Below are positions 1 to 11,759 of a stretch of DNA of 64,000 nt, piece by piece (the stretch's first letter is position 1; every line of letters starts with the position of its first letter). This DNA comes from Sphagnum compactum (Eukaryota > Bryophyta > Sphagnopsida > Sphagnales), in assembly GCA_965153455.1 (NCBI GenBank), contig OZ234493.1:16978213-17042212 (forward strand). The letters run 5' to 3'. Made by a program: the position numbers and the translations under genes. The notes below the pieces were generated by a model. It was not told where the DNA came from. It saw nothing but the letters and a program-made list of their open reading frames with translations, and searched no databases.

Positions 1-2310
1 AATTCCAATAAAAGGAATTTGTAGCGAAATAATTCATATGCAAAAAATTGATTGATCATAATTTTGTAGCATGTCTTACTATTGAAATTTCTCTTCCCAT
101 TCCCTTGTCATGCAACTTGAATGTATATAAAATTGATTTGGTCCAAACATAAATGGGCAAATGATAAATTACAAAGAAAAAATTGTTGAATCATTTAGAA
201 CATGCACTAATGTAGTTTAATTCGTTTGTTGATATTCCATTTCAATGTGATTTGAATGACAAACTTAATCATTGCCAAACAACATTGCTACACAACTCCT
301 TCATGTGCATAATTACATGCATATGCACAAACCTTGTCCAACATTATTGTTGTTTTATTCCATTAGTTGAATGGAATTATTTCCTTGGCAAACATTATTG
401 TAATACTTTACTTATGCAAAATTCATGACTTTTAATTGTTGTAAAACTACTTGGAGTAGCTAGAGGATGCAAGTACCATTTTTGTTTAAATTAAACTCTC
501 TAATATAATCTTGTTTGAAATGTAAGAATATGGTGTTCGTGTTTTAATTACTCACCACTTGAATTTTGAAACAAACTCCATTCATCACAACCTTCATACC
601 CTTGAATAAGAACACAAACTTAGTTTTGATGTTGCAAAACATATTAAATTCAAGATGATAAATGTTTGTGTGTGAAACACATACCTACAAGTTTTGAGAA
701 ATTGCAAAAGAGGTGATGTTTGAATGATGTTGATAGATTTTGTTGTCCTTTTGTGTTGGTTGCTAGCTCAATGAAGTGCATGTGAGCATTGTGGCAATTT
801 AGAAAACACCAAGTTAACCCACCTTAATAACAAATCATGGTAAATGAGCCTTTGTGCAAATTTGAATCATTATACAATTGTTATTCTAGGTCAAATATTC
901 ATGACACTACTAATGCTTTCAAGGACATGGAACCAAAGTTTTGGTGTTTGAGACATACTAGGTTTGACATAAAAGATGTGATGGTATGTGAGAAGCATTC
1001 GCATGTGGCAATTGGATGATGAACACTCTTCTTGTTGTTGCATTGAGCCACAAAGCCCTATAAATGTATGGGAGGAGATTGACGACAATAGTGCAACAAG
1101 GCAACCAACCTTGATAAAAATTGGTAGCAAACTCCTGAATGAAAATATGAGCCAAGGGAGAATTAGTCCATTGGATTTCTTGCATTTATGCCAGACTAGC
1201 GAACAACTTGGAAGGTGGTTGTGATTAGAGGTTGAGAGAACGGATCCACATGCTCCTTCTAGGATGGTCATAACGTGTGCCATAATTTAGGCTGGTTAAA
1301 GTTTTCCGTGCGACCCGTTCAGAACTTTACTGGGGAATATATGCTGTGCTGTCTTTTCTCTTGTTGTCTTGTGCTTTCACATTGCTCAAGATTGGAAGTC
1401 TTTAATAAAATGATGCAATCCGTGTGTAAGTACTAGACCTGCAACTTCCTGTGATCACTATTTTTTTGGCTATAAGATTATGGATGCAAGTGGTCATCGA
1501 TGGATTGCGCCACCCATGTGTCAGCAAAGAAAAGTGAGGCCCGTTAGCAGTCCTTAGTCAGAACTTTCCTCTTACCATATGGTTCATGTCAACTCTTTGC
1601 TTTGTGTAGCTTTTTCTCCCCTCCTTACCTGCTGGGAAACATTGTCATAATTTCATTTCCCATAAAGTCATGGCACGTGCCCCATTTGGTGCTAGGCCCC
1701 AAACTTGAGCATGTGTAGGTTTTAGACTTGAAAATTTTCCTGCGACCGGTGCTTTTCAGGCGTTACAGAATTGATGTATTTGGTCATTGTTTGATGATGC
1801 ACGGGCTGTGTCAGGAGATATAATTGGGGTTGTTAGAGCTGGAACTAGTGAATTTTTTGTGGCTGAAATTCGCCATTTTGCTATTAAAAAGAGTCCCAAG
1901 CAACATGGTCAAGGGAACTTAAATCCTCGTATTTAGTTAATATGTTCTAGTGGTTTGCCAACATGTAATAAGATTCCTGGAATTTCTACTTCTTTATTTG
2001 TCTTGTAGGCAGATCTGACTAAATCCCCTTGTGGGTGATCGCCACTTTTGATGCAACATGAGAAGATTGAAAAAAACAACACTGGCTGGAATCTCTGAAT
2101 TGTGTGTCAGCAAAGAGAACTTATTGGCCATTTTTGGTCTTCTCCAAGTAAAGTGGCCCATTTGAGAACTTCCATTGGCATACATACAATATTAAGGCAA
2201 CAGAAATTATTTGCCGACGTGTCGACTGTTCAGTCTTCATCACATGCTCGCTGGTGATGCCTGTAGTGGAGTTGGACATACATTAGAGAAATCCGTAAAT
2301 TCAACGGGAG
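1..2310. other. No recognisable gene; AT-rich flank
   Basis: I see no coding region that I can name here. Short open frames at 837-1019 and 988-1224 overlap in different frames and match nothing I recognise. A stretch at about 1761-1920 looks exon-like: it follows a TTTTCAG acceptor and reads openly for about 40 codons (including SGDIIGVVRAGTSEFFVAE), but no family could be assigned. The segment at 1290-2280 is less AT-rich than its surroundings and may be a decayed gene. Confidence 0.4.
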
Positions 2311-2639
2311 ATTCACAGGGTGTCTCACACCCTATTAATTTTTTCGCCCTGAGTTCCAGTGGTCCATAAAGTCACCCTGACTGTGGGCGGGGCCCAGGTT
2401 TTGGAAAAACCGACTGTGGGCGGTTTTGGAAAAAGGTGGGGTTGCCCACATGGGTGCGCCTTTAACTGGCTTCAAAAGGTCAAGATTCCAAGACTGGCTT
2501 AAATAAGTGGACAGTCCAAGAAGTTGACAATATCAACTTTTGGATTGGGAAGGTGAGGGGAGTGGAGGGGAGGGTGTTCGGGGGAGGCATTTCAGGGATT
2601 TTGACGGTGGGTGAGGGGATTTGGGTGGCGTTTTTTGCA

Positions 2640-2820
2640 GTGTTGGGTGGTTCTCACGCGTCGGCTGAAAACCGGAGCCGGTTCGATCCGGTTCTCGTTG
2701 AGAACAGGCGGTGAGAACTGCCATGAGAACCTGCTTGGCAGTTCTCATTGGAGATGAGAACCGCCCATGTGCATTAAATCTGAGAACCGGACCGGTTTTC
2801 AATTTTGAAAATGGTCCAGT
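2640..2820. repeat. Subterminal GGTTCTC/GAGAACC motif cluster
   Basis: At least eight copies of GAGAAC or GTTCTC lie in both orientations within about 170 bp, together with CCGGTTCGATCCGGTTC and GAACCGGACCGG, which are near-palindromic. This high-GC patch sits in otherwise AT-rich DNA. The related motifs near 7490 suggest these are the two subterminal regions of the hAT element. The open reverse frame over this patch is a by-product of its composition. Confidence 0.5.
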
Positions 2821-2825
2821 TTTCA

Positions 2826-3060
2826 TGGTAATTTTTTAAAAAGTAAAAAGTAAATAATGCTATTAAATAGTGAGTAAGAAATAAAAGTAATAGTAAAATA
2901 ATAGTAAAATAATAAATAAAAGTAAGAGTAATAGTCAAATAGTAAGTAATAGTAAGTAAAAAGTAAGAGTAAATTTTTTAAAAATTAAACTTACTGTTTA
3001 TGAAAGTAAAAAGTAAAAAATTAAAATTAAAAAAACTAAACTTATTGTTTATGAAGGTGG
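2826..3060. repeat. Low-complexity AGTAAA-rich tract with short direct repeat
   Basis: The tract is made of degenerate GTAAAA/GTAATA repeats. Near its right end a segment ending in AAACTTACTGTTTATGAA (about 2985-3003) recurs as AAACTTATTGTTTATGAA (about 3037-3055), a direct repeat of about 50 bp. No coding potential is seen. Confidence 0.6.
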
Positions 3061-3067
3061 TTGTCAA

Positions 3068-3099
3068 ATTAGGGTTAGGGCCCTAACCTTAACCCTAAT
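3068..3099. repeat. Palindromic TTAGGG/CCCTAA telomere-like motif
   Basis: Two TTAGGG units run directly into CCCTAA units around a GGGCCC centre at 3078-3083, giving an almost perfect inverted repeat with a short insertion in the right arm. The motif matches vertebrate-type TTAGGG rather than the usual plant TTTAGGG. It is too short to be a telomere; chance origin or a relic of end-joining are both possible. Confidence 0.6.
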
Positions 3100-5112
3100 G
3101 TGACGGTTGCCATGCTTTGGGGTTACAGTTTAAGTTTAATTATAAAATGAGTCCAAACTCCCTATTGAATCCTCTTTGCTCCTACTCACTATCACACATC
3201 CAAATCTTTGCTCTTTTTACTCTTAAGCACTCTTGTTCCATTTAGATTTTTAAAAACTTCTTAATTGGTTTTTTTTGTGTTATTCTTGGTTCTAATCTTG
3301 GTTTCTTGTTATGTTTTGCAGGGTTTGTAATTTGTAATTTCTAAGTTGTGTTTTTTTTTTCCCTTGGTTTGGGCTTGCTCCCTATCCCCCTCTTTGCTTT
3401 TGCACGTAGTCTTTGGAGCTACAAGTAGCAAGCAAAAGCCAACAAGAAAACTAAGTTATTTTTATTTTTAATTTCATTTTTTATTTGATCATTTTAAAGT
3501 TTTTTTATTTTTAGCTTCTCAAAATTTTGTACAATGCAATAGGGATAAACTGGCTGATCACCAAACACATGTCGGTAACCAAACATTTGTTTATATCTTC
3601 TTCATTTTTGCTTCATTTTGAGTGATTTAAAATGTTATGGGAATGCTACCTCAAGCTTTGGAAATCATCTAAATCGTCTTTAAAGTGTAAATGAAAAGGA
3701 ATAATGAAAAAATAACAAGAAATAAAAAGCTTTTCAACTTATAAAACACATTTTTCTTTTATTTTGACCCCAATTACTTTCAAAGTTCATAACTTTCTCA
3801 TTTTTTGTTCATTTTAAATGATTTAAAGTGCTACAAGAGCATCACCTTAAGTTCTACTAATCTTCTTTGAAATTTAGTAACAACAAATCAATATACAAAG
3901 AATTTTTTGGGTGTTCAAGAACCGGCTTTGTAATGTTTTATGCTCTACTTTTTTTGAGTTCTTGACCCTCCTACTTTGGGGGGTAGTAACTTTCTCATTT
4001 CTATTATGTTTTCGATAATTTTTAATACTTCAAATGTGCCAAGAGGAGGGGCTCAAGTTTGTTGGCACACTAGAAACAAATGAGCCCTTCCTTGAATGTT
4101 GTCTGAATCCAAAAAACATTAAGCGCTTGAATGTACTATCACAAGCCTTTTTTACCTGTACAATTTATTTTTGTTTTTATTTTGCAAGAAAGGGAAAGAA
4201 GACAAGAAATTGTCTCTAAAACTTTTAAGTTCTATATCTTTATTTTTTTCTTTTATAAATAGAATTAATCCATTAAATTATCTTCCTTTTTTTGTTTAAT
4301 CTTATTCTTTTTAAACATTCATTTGCATTTGATTTGAAATCTTGTAGATAGTTTGTTTTATTAATTTGTTTAAACTTATTTTTAACATTCCATTTATTTT
4401 ATTTGCAGGTTAGCCTTGATTGTTGGAAGGTGATTGGTATTTGTTTGAGGGGGCAATAGTAGTTTCCATTTAGTTTTTATTCTTTGCATTAAGCCTAAAA
4501 GTGAGTTATTGTTGTTATCTTTGTAAATGTTATCTCCCCTTGACCTTTGATTTCTTTTTTTACCTTTGCCCTTTCGATCATTGATTTTATAATCCGCAAA
4601 TAGAAAACAAATCTAAAAAAATTACAAAAACCTTTTGATTTAAAGGAAATAACTTGTAGTATTTTAATTTTTCCTTGTTGGAAGTTGAAAATTTGCATTG
4701 CTTGTTGCTATTTTTGACATTACTTATAATGGAACAATCAAATGCAAATGAAAATACTAGAAAGGAAATTGAAATTGAAGCTTTTCAAAATGAAGAATTG
4801 ATGGAAGATATACGTAACGAAAACTTCAATTGAGAATTTGAACGTGGAAACTTGAGCAAGCAAGGCTTCTAAAAGTAATGATGAAATATTCATTTTAAAC
4901 TTAGAAAATTGCATGCTCAAAGATTGTTCTGGAAACCTAAAGGGAGAAATGTCATTTGTTGGGCTTTCTATGGGGTTAATGATAATAAACCAATGGATGG
5001 AAAATTTCCTTAAAAGTCATGAAATGTCATTTGTGTTACAAAACACCTATGTTATATAATCCAAGAAAAAATTTAAGGAAGGGACTAATTTCATATTATA
5101 AGACCAATGGGA

Positions 5113-7232
5113 TATCAACTTTAAAAAAAACATGTGGATGCAGAACATGGTCTATTTGCAAAAAAACCTAATGAAGAAATGAATAGTTTAGTGAGAACTC
5201 AAGTTGAAAGACAATTAGTTAAAAAGAGGCAAAATGTTTCTTCATCTAAGATTTCTAAATTTGCTTTTGCAAAACTTCCTTACAAGAAAGATGGAGTGCA
5301 ATATAAACAATTTTTTGAAGATCTAGCCTTGCTGATTGTTAAGAGTCATTTGCTTATACATTTTTTGAAGAGTCCATGGTTGAAGCGATTTGCTTTGCAA
5401 TTGAATCCTCGCATTGTATTTCCCTCTAGAAAAACATTTTCATGACGTGGTTTAAAAAACAAAAAATGTTTATGTTTTACTAATATTTTTTTGATGTATG
5501 TCAACTACAACATGTTTTAAACTTATGGATGTCAAAAGGTGTTTATGACATTTTTGCCTTGGTCATTAACTTTCTAGATGAAAATTGGCAACCCAAGAAG
5601 GTGACAATTAGTCTTTTTGAAGCAACAAAAACAACAAGTAAAGCCTTAGTTAGAAATTTGAGAAAGCTCTTGGATTTTTATGTATTAAGCAAGAAGATCA
5701 TTACTTATGTTAAAGATGAAGGGGTAGACTTAAACTCTATGATGACAACTTTCAAATTAATTATTAATTGCGAGTTTTTGGGGCTAGAAGAGAGTTTCAA
5801 TGGCACTTGTTTTGGTCATGCATTTGCCAAAACCTATCAATATGCTATTGCTAAAAAGAGGGTATGAAAAAATCTTAAGTATGTTTCAATCAAGTCTGTG
5901 TAATCAGATATCCAAAAGTGTTTAACATGGCCAAAGAAATCTAGAAATGGAAGACAAAAATGGACGAAAGCTTATATTGAGTCTGGAATTCAACCAAGGA
6001 AATCAATACACATGTTAAGACAAGGTAAATGTTTCTTTGTTCATTTTTTTATGTTGCGTATTTTGTATTTTTGAGTAAATATTTTTTTCTAATTTTTTTA
6101 CTAATTGTTTGAATTTTTTTGTAGGTTTGTAAGCAAGGTAATATTATTCTAGGAAGTGTTTTTTTTTTGTAGAGTTATTATCATGTGTTACAATAAGCAA
6201 ACTAATGAACTCAAATGTTTGGCCATGTTCCTCCTCCTATTACATGGTTCATTCATTAAACAATAGTTGATTGTTTGAACCCTATTGTTTCTACTTGCAT
6301 CTTGAACCAATTTGCGAAACATTGGTTATTATTGGATGCCCTAAATTCTGCCATCACTATGAGTTCTAAAGCCAAGGATGAAATGCATTTGAGACCTTCT
6401 TTTGAGTCCCTCATGGATGATGACATTAAACTTTCTTCAGAGTTGGCAACTATTACCTCTAACATTAAATTAGAATTGTTTAGGGTTTTAGATTTTTTCT
6501 GTTCATTAATCTTGAGGACATATGAAAAGAAGAAAACACACAACATGTTGTTTTTGATACTTGACCCTAGGTTCAAGATTCTTCATTTTGTTTCCTCATA
6601 TGTTGGTAAAAAACAATGAGTGTCTACTGTGGAGTAATATGATAGGAGAACATTGTATCCCATGTTGGTCAAATCATACACTCACTTACATCCTATTGGA
6701 AATGTTGATTCTGCTTTTACAAATTAGGATGTTAATTAGGACTATGGACTTGATATTTTCCAAATGACTAGTAATAACATTGAAATTGTAAAGGAAATTA
6801 GATTTCAAGAGGTTTCATGTGGATGTGAAAGATATGAAAAACCCTCTCCAATGGTGGGAGAAACATTAGTCTAAATTCCCTACACTTAACTTTCTTACAA
6901 AACAAATATTAGGAATTGTAGGTTCCCAAATTGAAACTAAATGAATTTTTTCTTTTGCTGCAATTTTGACAAGCCTTAAGAGATGTCAGTGGCAATTTGA
7001 AAATTTAGATAAATTAATTTTTGTTAGTCAAAATTGGCCCAATGATCCTAAAGTAGGATGTAATATGCCATTAACCTTGGTGGAGTTCATAAAGAAGGAT
7101 GAAATTATAGAGGAGGAGTTGGAGGAATTTGAAAGGGAATTTGAAGGTAAAAATTGTAAATATGAGCTTTTTATATTGAAACAATTTATTTTCCATCGTT
7201 TATTAATTTATTTAATTCATCATTTATTATGA
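5113..7232 (+). pseudogene. hAT-family transposase, degenerate
   Basis: Several open pieces in successive frames line up in the order of a plant hAT transposase. 5134-5445 covers the segment before the catalytic core (FFEDLALLIVKSH, RIVFPSRK). 5529-5867 contains the DDE core start (MSKGVYDIFALVINFLDENW, YVKDEGVDLN, GTCFGHAFAK). 5930-6030 holds WPKKSRNGRQKWTKAY. 6275-6618 reads into the C-terminal part (LFLILDPRFKILHFVSSYVG). 6966-7150 is the dimerisation region (LDKLIFVSQNWPNDPKVGC followed by an acidic EEELEEFE run). Frameshifts and stops separate the pieces, so no active protein can be made. In intact elements this enzyme performs cut-and-paste transposition in the nucleus. Family assignment is firm; the subfamily is not. 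Confidence 0.85.
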
Positions 7233-7525
7233 TTATAAGAAAAAAACACAAAAAAATGAAATATAATTTTTTTAAAAAAAACCTTGATTTATGATATTTG
7301 ATTTGTGAGAATTGCTTTTGAAAACTGGAAGTTTGAAATTTTGTGAAACCCACCAACACTGAAAACCACTTAACCAAATTGTTTTAAAATTCTAAAAATT
7401 GGGATGGTCTCAAATGGGAAATTTCGAAAAAAAGAAAAAGAACCAAGGTGGTTTTTGGAACCTACCCCAAAAACCGAAACCAACAGTTCTCACAAAAAAG
7501 TCAGAACCGCCCAACATTAGTTTTT

Positions 7526-8026
7526 TCTTTCTTAAAGGATGGGTGGGCTAAAGGTTTAAGAGGGTCATGATTTTTTTAAATTCATTTATTGGGGGGGGAA
7601 TGGGTTGTTCTAGGGTTCTTAATAAGTACTGGAGGTTGGGAAGGGTTTTTTTTCTTTTAGAGTTAGTAAGTTCGATCCTTTAAATATTTATTTTTGGTTG
7701 TTGGAGGTGTAGGGGATACTTGGATTTATCCCAAGTTTTGTATTTTTAAAAATTGGGTGTGGGTTCATGTTCTAGGGTTTAGGGTCTATATTGGGGGAGG
7801 TTTTCATTTAATGCCCTTGATGTTATATAAATGGGAAGGGTTCCATTTTAACATTTTTTATTCCAATTTCATTTCACTTGAAAGTTTTAAGTTTTCCATT
7901 TCATTTGGGAGTGTCATGTTATTTGATTTTTTTTTTAGGGTTATTGGGAGTCCCATTTCATTTTTCTTTTTGAGGGTTTATTCCACTTGTCATCTATGGA
8001 ATTTATTTTAACACATCTTGACTCAA
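7526..8026. other. Spacer without recognisable gene
   Basis: T-rich sequence containing a forward frame (7694-8011) that is rich in Phe, Gly and Ile, as expected from T- and G-rich composition. It matches no family I know and is probably non-coding. It leads directly into the Harbinger relic. Confidence 0.4.
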
Positions 8027-9420
8027 GCTCTTTCAATAACGATGAAGAGTTTCTTGAAGAATTTGCAACGGATAATTAGATTGTGCTACAAGTGGCAATT
8101 GCTTGTGGCGACACTTGAAATTATTTCATATCACCATAATGAGATGAAGAAAGTGGACAATCGGTCAAGGGCGAACCCATCCTTGGGTCGTACCACTATG
8201 AACCACCTCAAGGAATGGTTGAGGAACCAAAAACAACTAAATCATTTTTTTGGGCCCTTTTCATTAAATATTTTCATAATTATGAATTATTATTTTTTCA
8301 TGTTTATTGATTGCATGTTTTAATATATGGCTTGAAGTTTATTTGGAGATTTTTAAAATTTATATTCCTAATTAAAATGGCCCCTTCAAAAATCAATAAA
8401 TTCAACTTTGGAAATTATGTTCCTGAACTTTTTCTAAATGCAATGATTGGGAACATCAAAATACACATTATTCTTGATATTATTGAGATTTCAAAATCTA
8501 TGGAACCTAATAAATGTATTTAAAAAAAGTTATGAAAATGTTCATTTAAGTGTTTCCTATGAATTTTCAAAGTTCAATGGGTCTAGGAAAATCAAGGTGT
8601 AATGTTCTTAGTGGTACCACCCAAGGATAGGACTGCCCAACCTTGATGTAAATGTGTAGGACATCTTAGCGACCATGTGGGGTACACCAAGTTTGTTTAA
8701 ATTTTTCACCAACTTCACTCCTAGAGAATTTGAAAAATTGGCACAACTTGTGGTCCCAACCATTACTAGTCATGCAAGGTCCACATGGGAATCACACCGC
8801 ACTTCTAGGTAACCATCCAAGTTGGCCTCAGAACAATGTTTGTTTAGTTTCATCTTGTTCATGAAACATGTGATTAAATATGATGCCTTCATGTGGAATC
8901 GGAGCAAGACTGCAATAAATGATGATGGCATATTTATTACATCTTGCATCAATTATGTCATTGTCGACAATATTCAATGGCCCACTATTGAGCAACAACA
9001 AGTTTTAGTGACACAACTTCCACAATTTTAGGGCTACATTGGATTTATTGATGGGACCTTTCATCAAAATTTATAAGCCTTGAACAATATGTCCCATCAT
9101 AAGCAATTTAATGGGCGAAAAAAATAGTATTACATGAACAACATGGTTATGGTGGACCACCATGGTTGTTCATATATCTAAACCTCGAGTACCCAAGGTC
9201 ATACCATAACATTAGTATCTTTTGCCAATCGAACATCCACAATTCATTGGGTTAATTTTGTCCACATAGATGAATATTTTCAGTATTTATTGGGTGACCC
9301 TAGTTACTTGGGCAAAGAAATGTTTATGATGTGCTACATTGGGAGGCTTCAGTTGGCACTTAGAATTCATATGGATGTTTTTGAGGTGTATGACAAGATG
9401 CATCAAGGGTGACATCTCAT
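8027..9420 (+). pseudogene. PIF/Harbinger transposase, N-terminal and DDE part
   Basis: The first exon-like piece (about 8027-8080) reads an acidic N-terminus (NNDEEFLEEFATDN) followed by a stop. The DDE region runs from about 8690 to 9420 over frameshifts and stops: the segment at 8822-9031 (RSKTAINDDGIFITSCINYVI region), then GFIDGTFH, FNGRKK, NNMVMVDHHG, and VHIDEYFQYLLGDPSYLG. The two aspartates of the DDE triad are recognisable in FIDGT and LLGDPSYLG. The C-terminal continuation lies at 11240-11485, beyond a CACTA element inserted into the flanking TTTAGG-rich stretch. Intact members act with a Myb-like partner protein; none was found here. Confidence 0.8.
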
Positions 9421-9587
9421 TCTAATTCAAGGTTAGGTTTTAATTTTAAGGTTTAAAGTTTAGGTTTAATGTTTAGGCATAGGTTTAAAGCTCATTTTTA
9501 AGGTTTTACATATAGGTTTTACAAATTAGGTTTAGGTTTTTTGGTTTTTTTAAATAATTTTTTTTGGGTTTGGGTTTGATGTTTAAA

Positions 9588-11109
9588 CATTATAAGAAAA
9601 CGTGACTTTTCAAAAAGTCCAACTTGACTTAAATGTTCACATTGACCAAGGGGGATGGTCGTTTTGACTAAAGGCTTGAGGCATGAAAGACACAAGTTAC
9701 TTTTGACTAAAACATTTGGCTAAAATGAATTTTTTGACCATGTGACAAACCAAAAATTTGGTCAAAAAGGCTAAAGGTCCATCAAGATGACCAAAGCTTA
9801 GTCAAAAGAACCATACTTAATGGTCATTGTGATTTACAATTAGTCAAATTGGTCATTCGAATTTGACATTTAATCAAATCAACCATACTAATTTGGTTAT
9901 TTAACCTACAAGATTATTTTGCTTAAGGTACATACCAAACGTAAATTCATAGTTAGTAGGCCCTACGTTAGCCATATTACACCTATTAAGAACTTATAAA
10001 CTTTAATAGGTTGCCTACATGCTACCTTTAATACTTAAAATTGATAATAATTGATAATAATTAATAGTAGTCAATATATAATTATTAATAATTATTGATA
10101 AGTGATTAATTTAATTTAATTTTTTAATTAATAATAATTCATTATATATAATTCATAATAAACATTAAATAATATTAAATAATCTATAAATAATAATAAA
10201 TAGTAGATAGAAATGATCAATAATCTCTATTTATATCAAATAATTATTAAGTAATAGTAGATAATCATTAAATTTTTTTCATATTTAGTAATTGATAGGA
10301 AATAATTAAATATTAATCATTGATATGATTTATTTATAATTTATAAAAATTAGTCATTCATTACTATTTATTTATATTAATTAATTATTAATTGAGTTAA
10401 TTAGGCGTAGATACTTCCATGTTATCTAGATAGATACTTGGTACATGGTATAACCTCCTACTTAAATAAGTAATACAAAAATATTGAAATTCATTGATGA
10501 ATGTTATAATATGTACATCAAAACAAAAAATTCAATAAAATCTATTACAATATGATGACAAAAGTTTTCAACTTTTGAAATGGTAGTCCAATGGTAAGGA
10601 CTTGACTTCTCAAAGTGGAGGTGAGTTATTCAAGACCTCACACATACAACATTGGTTACCTAGGATACCTTGGTTTTACATGGTTTAGATATAGATAGCT
10701 AGACTAGGCCACCTAGACAAGTAGGTCTAAAGTTGGCCACCTAGCTTAGCCTACTTAGTTTAGGGGGCCCAAGCTTAAATAAGGTAGGTAAGTAAATTAT
10801 TTTATTTTATTTTGACATTAATTATTAGGTAATGTAGGTAGCTAAATTTATTAATTAACATATAAATAAATATTATTATATATATTATATATTATATATT
10901 ATATTAAAATTAAAACATATATAGTTGCTTTCAAAATATTCTTGACTAGTAAAAAAGACAATAAAAAAACTAACCAAAAAGACCATGTCAAAATGGCCAA
11001 GTCCAAAACGACTTGTCCAAGATGGCACCTTGGTCAAGTCGAATGGGGGCCATTTGGGGTACCTTTTGACCAATTTTCCCAGTAAAAAAACCCTTGTTTT
11101 CTTGTAGTG
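9588..11109. mobile_element. Non-autonomous CACTA element inserted in the Harbinger relic
   Basis: The right end reads, on the reverse strand, CACTACAAGAAAACAAGG, the classic plant CACTA terminus. The left end is a diverged copy (CATTATAAGAAAACGTGA from 9588). Flanking triplets AAA and AAG are compatible with a mutated 3-bp target duplication. The subterminal regions are crowded with TGACTAA, TTGACCA and TGGTCA motifs in both orientations (9600-9920 and 10960-11080), as expected for binding sites of the element's accessory protein. The centre (10010-10400) is almost pure AT. No transposase is encoded, so mobility would have depended on an autonomous relative such as the one at 15-19 kb. Confidence 0.75.
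10575..10680 (+). repeat. Possible tRNA-derived SINE fragment
   Basis: TAGTCCAATGG at about 10584 fits the RNA polymerase III A-box consensus (TRGYNNARNGG). About 35 bp downstream, GAGTTATTCAAGACCTC loosely resembles a B box. The spacing is tRNA-like. No poly-A tail or target duplication was seen, so this is only a candidate. Confidence 0.3.
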
Positions 11110-11239
11110 AAGGTTAAGGTATATGTCTAAAGTTTTAAGTTTAGTGTTTTGGTTATATATAAACCCAAATGTTTAGGATTTTAAGTTTAGGTTTAGGGTT
11201 GTGCATAAAATTTTAAGGTTTTGGTTTTTTTGGAAGGTG

Positions 11240-11485
11240 GTTGGACTAACTTGCAATAAAATCATGCATGTTTTCAAATTAAAATGGAATGGGGATTGGA
11301 GGATTGAAATCCAAGTGGAAAAGGCTAATGAAATGTTTTGACTCAATAAAAGAAAAGTATAATCATTTGTTTAGGATTGTTACATTACTAATTAACTTTT
11401 TACACATGCATCGCCAAGATTTCACAATTTAAATTTTTGGTGAACACCATAATGATCTAACAAAACATGGTTAGGATGGTGACTA
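11240..11485 (+). pseudogene. PIF/Harbinger transposase, C-terminal fragment
   Basis: This is the C-terminal continuation of the transposase at 8027-9420, displaced by the 1.5 kb CACTA insertion. Over several frames it reads KMEWGLED, then a segment equivalent to the usual GGLKSKW...LMK.FD region (gaatggggattggaggattg onward), then a histidine-rich tail and a terminal G-x-DGDY-like end at about 11470-11485. It carries multiple stops and frameshifts. Confidence 0.65.
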
Positions 11486-11759
11486 TTGACTAAAGGTGTG
11501 ACAAATCTTTGACCCTAGCCTTGAATTTTGCATTCGTAATGATTTCAAACTCTTTAATAGCCTTGAAATTGGCTATTTTGAATGCATATTTTTCTAAGTT
11601 AACATCTACTTTTGCCCTTAACAAAGCTTCTCATCCCTCTTCACTAGCTTTTAATACAGTGGCAAGGCTCTTTGATTATGGTTACAACATCTCCGACTTG
11701 GTCATTAGCCTTTCAATTGATGTACTTGTAGATGTGGTAGGAGGTATAGATGATGACCA
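11486..11759 (+). other. Spacer with short unassigned open frame
   Basis: An open frame begins at 11509 and runs into the solo LTR (stop at 11781). It is Leu-, Ser- and Ala-rich with an acidic end (DVVGGIDDDHDA). I do not recognise it. Its last codons come from LTR sequence, so as it stands it is a chimera and probably not a gene. Confidence 0.3.

Larger units (their letters stand above)
2316..7525 (+). mobile_element. Degenerate hAT-type DNA transposon (approximate ends)
   Basis: The region contains the broken hAT transposase described separately (5113-7232). Toward the left it carries a cluster of short motifs GGTTCTC/GAGAACC in both orientations (about 2650-2800); similar motifs recur at about 7445-7510 (AACCGAAACC, AGTTCTCAC, AGAACCGCCC). 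Clusters of short motifs near both ends are typical of subterminal transposase-binding repeats of hAT elements. Terminal inverted repeats and an 8-bp target duplication were not found, so the ends are estimates. The interior also holds a long AT-rich non-coding 5' part (2830-4700). Confidence 0.6.

Noticed and set aside
2533-2826. Reverse-strand Pro/Ser-rich open frame
   Set aside because: It is produced by GC-rich subterminal repeats of the hAT element, without conserved features.
8018-8323. Forward open frame of 101 codons starting MTQALSITMK
   Set aside because: It is an alternative frame over the Harbinger N-terminus; the acidic frame beginning near 8027 is the one matching the family.
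9430-9587. Possible telomeric repeat array (TTTAGG-like)
   Set aside because: The units are irregular (GGTTTAAAG, GGTTTAGG, GGTTTTA) and continue on the other side of the CACTA insertion; it is degenerate repeat sequence of the older locus, not a telomere.
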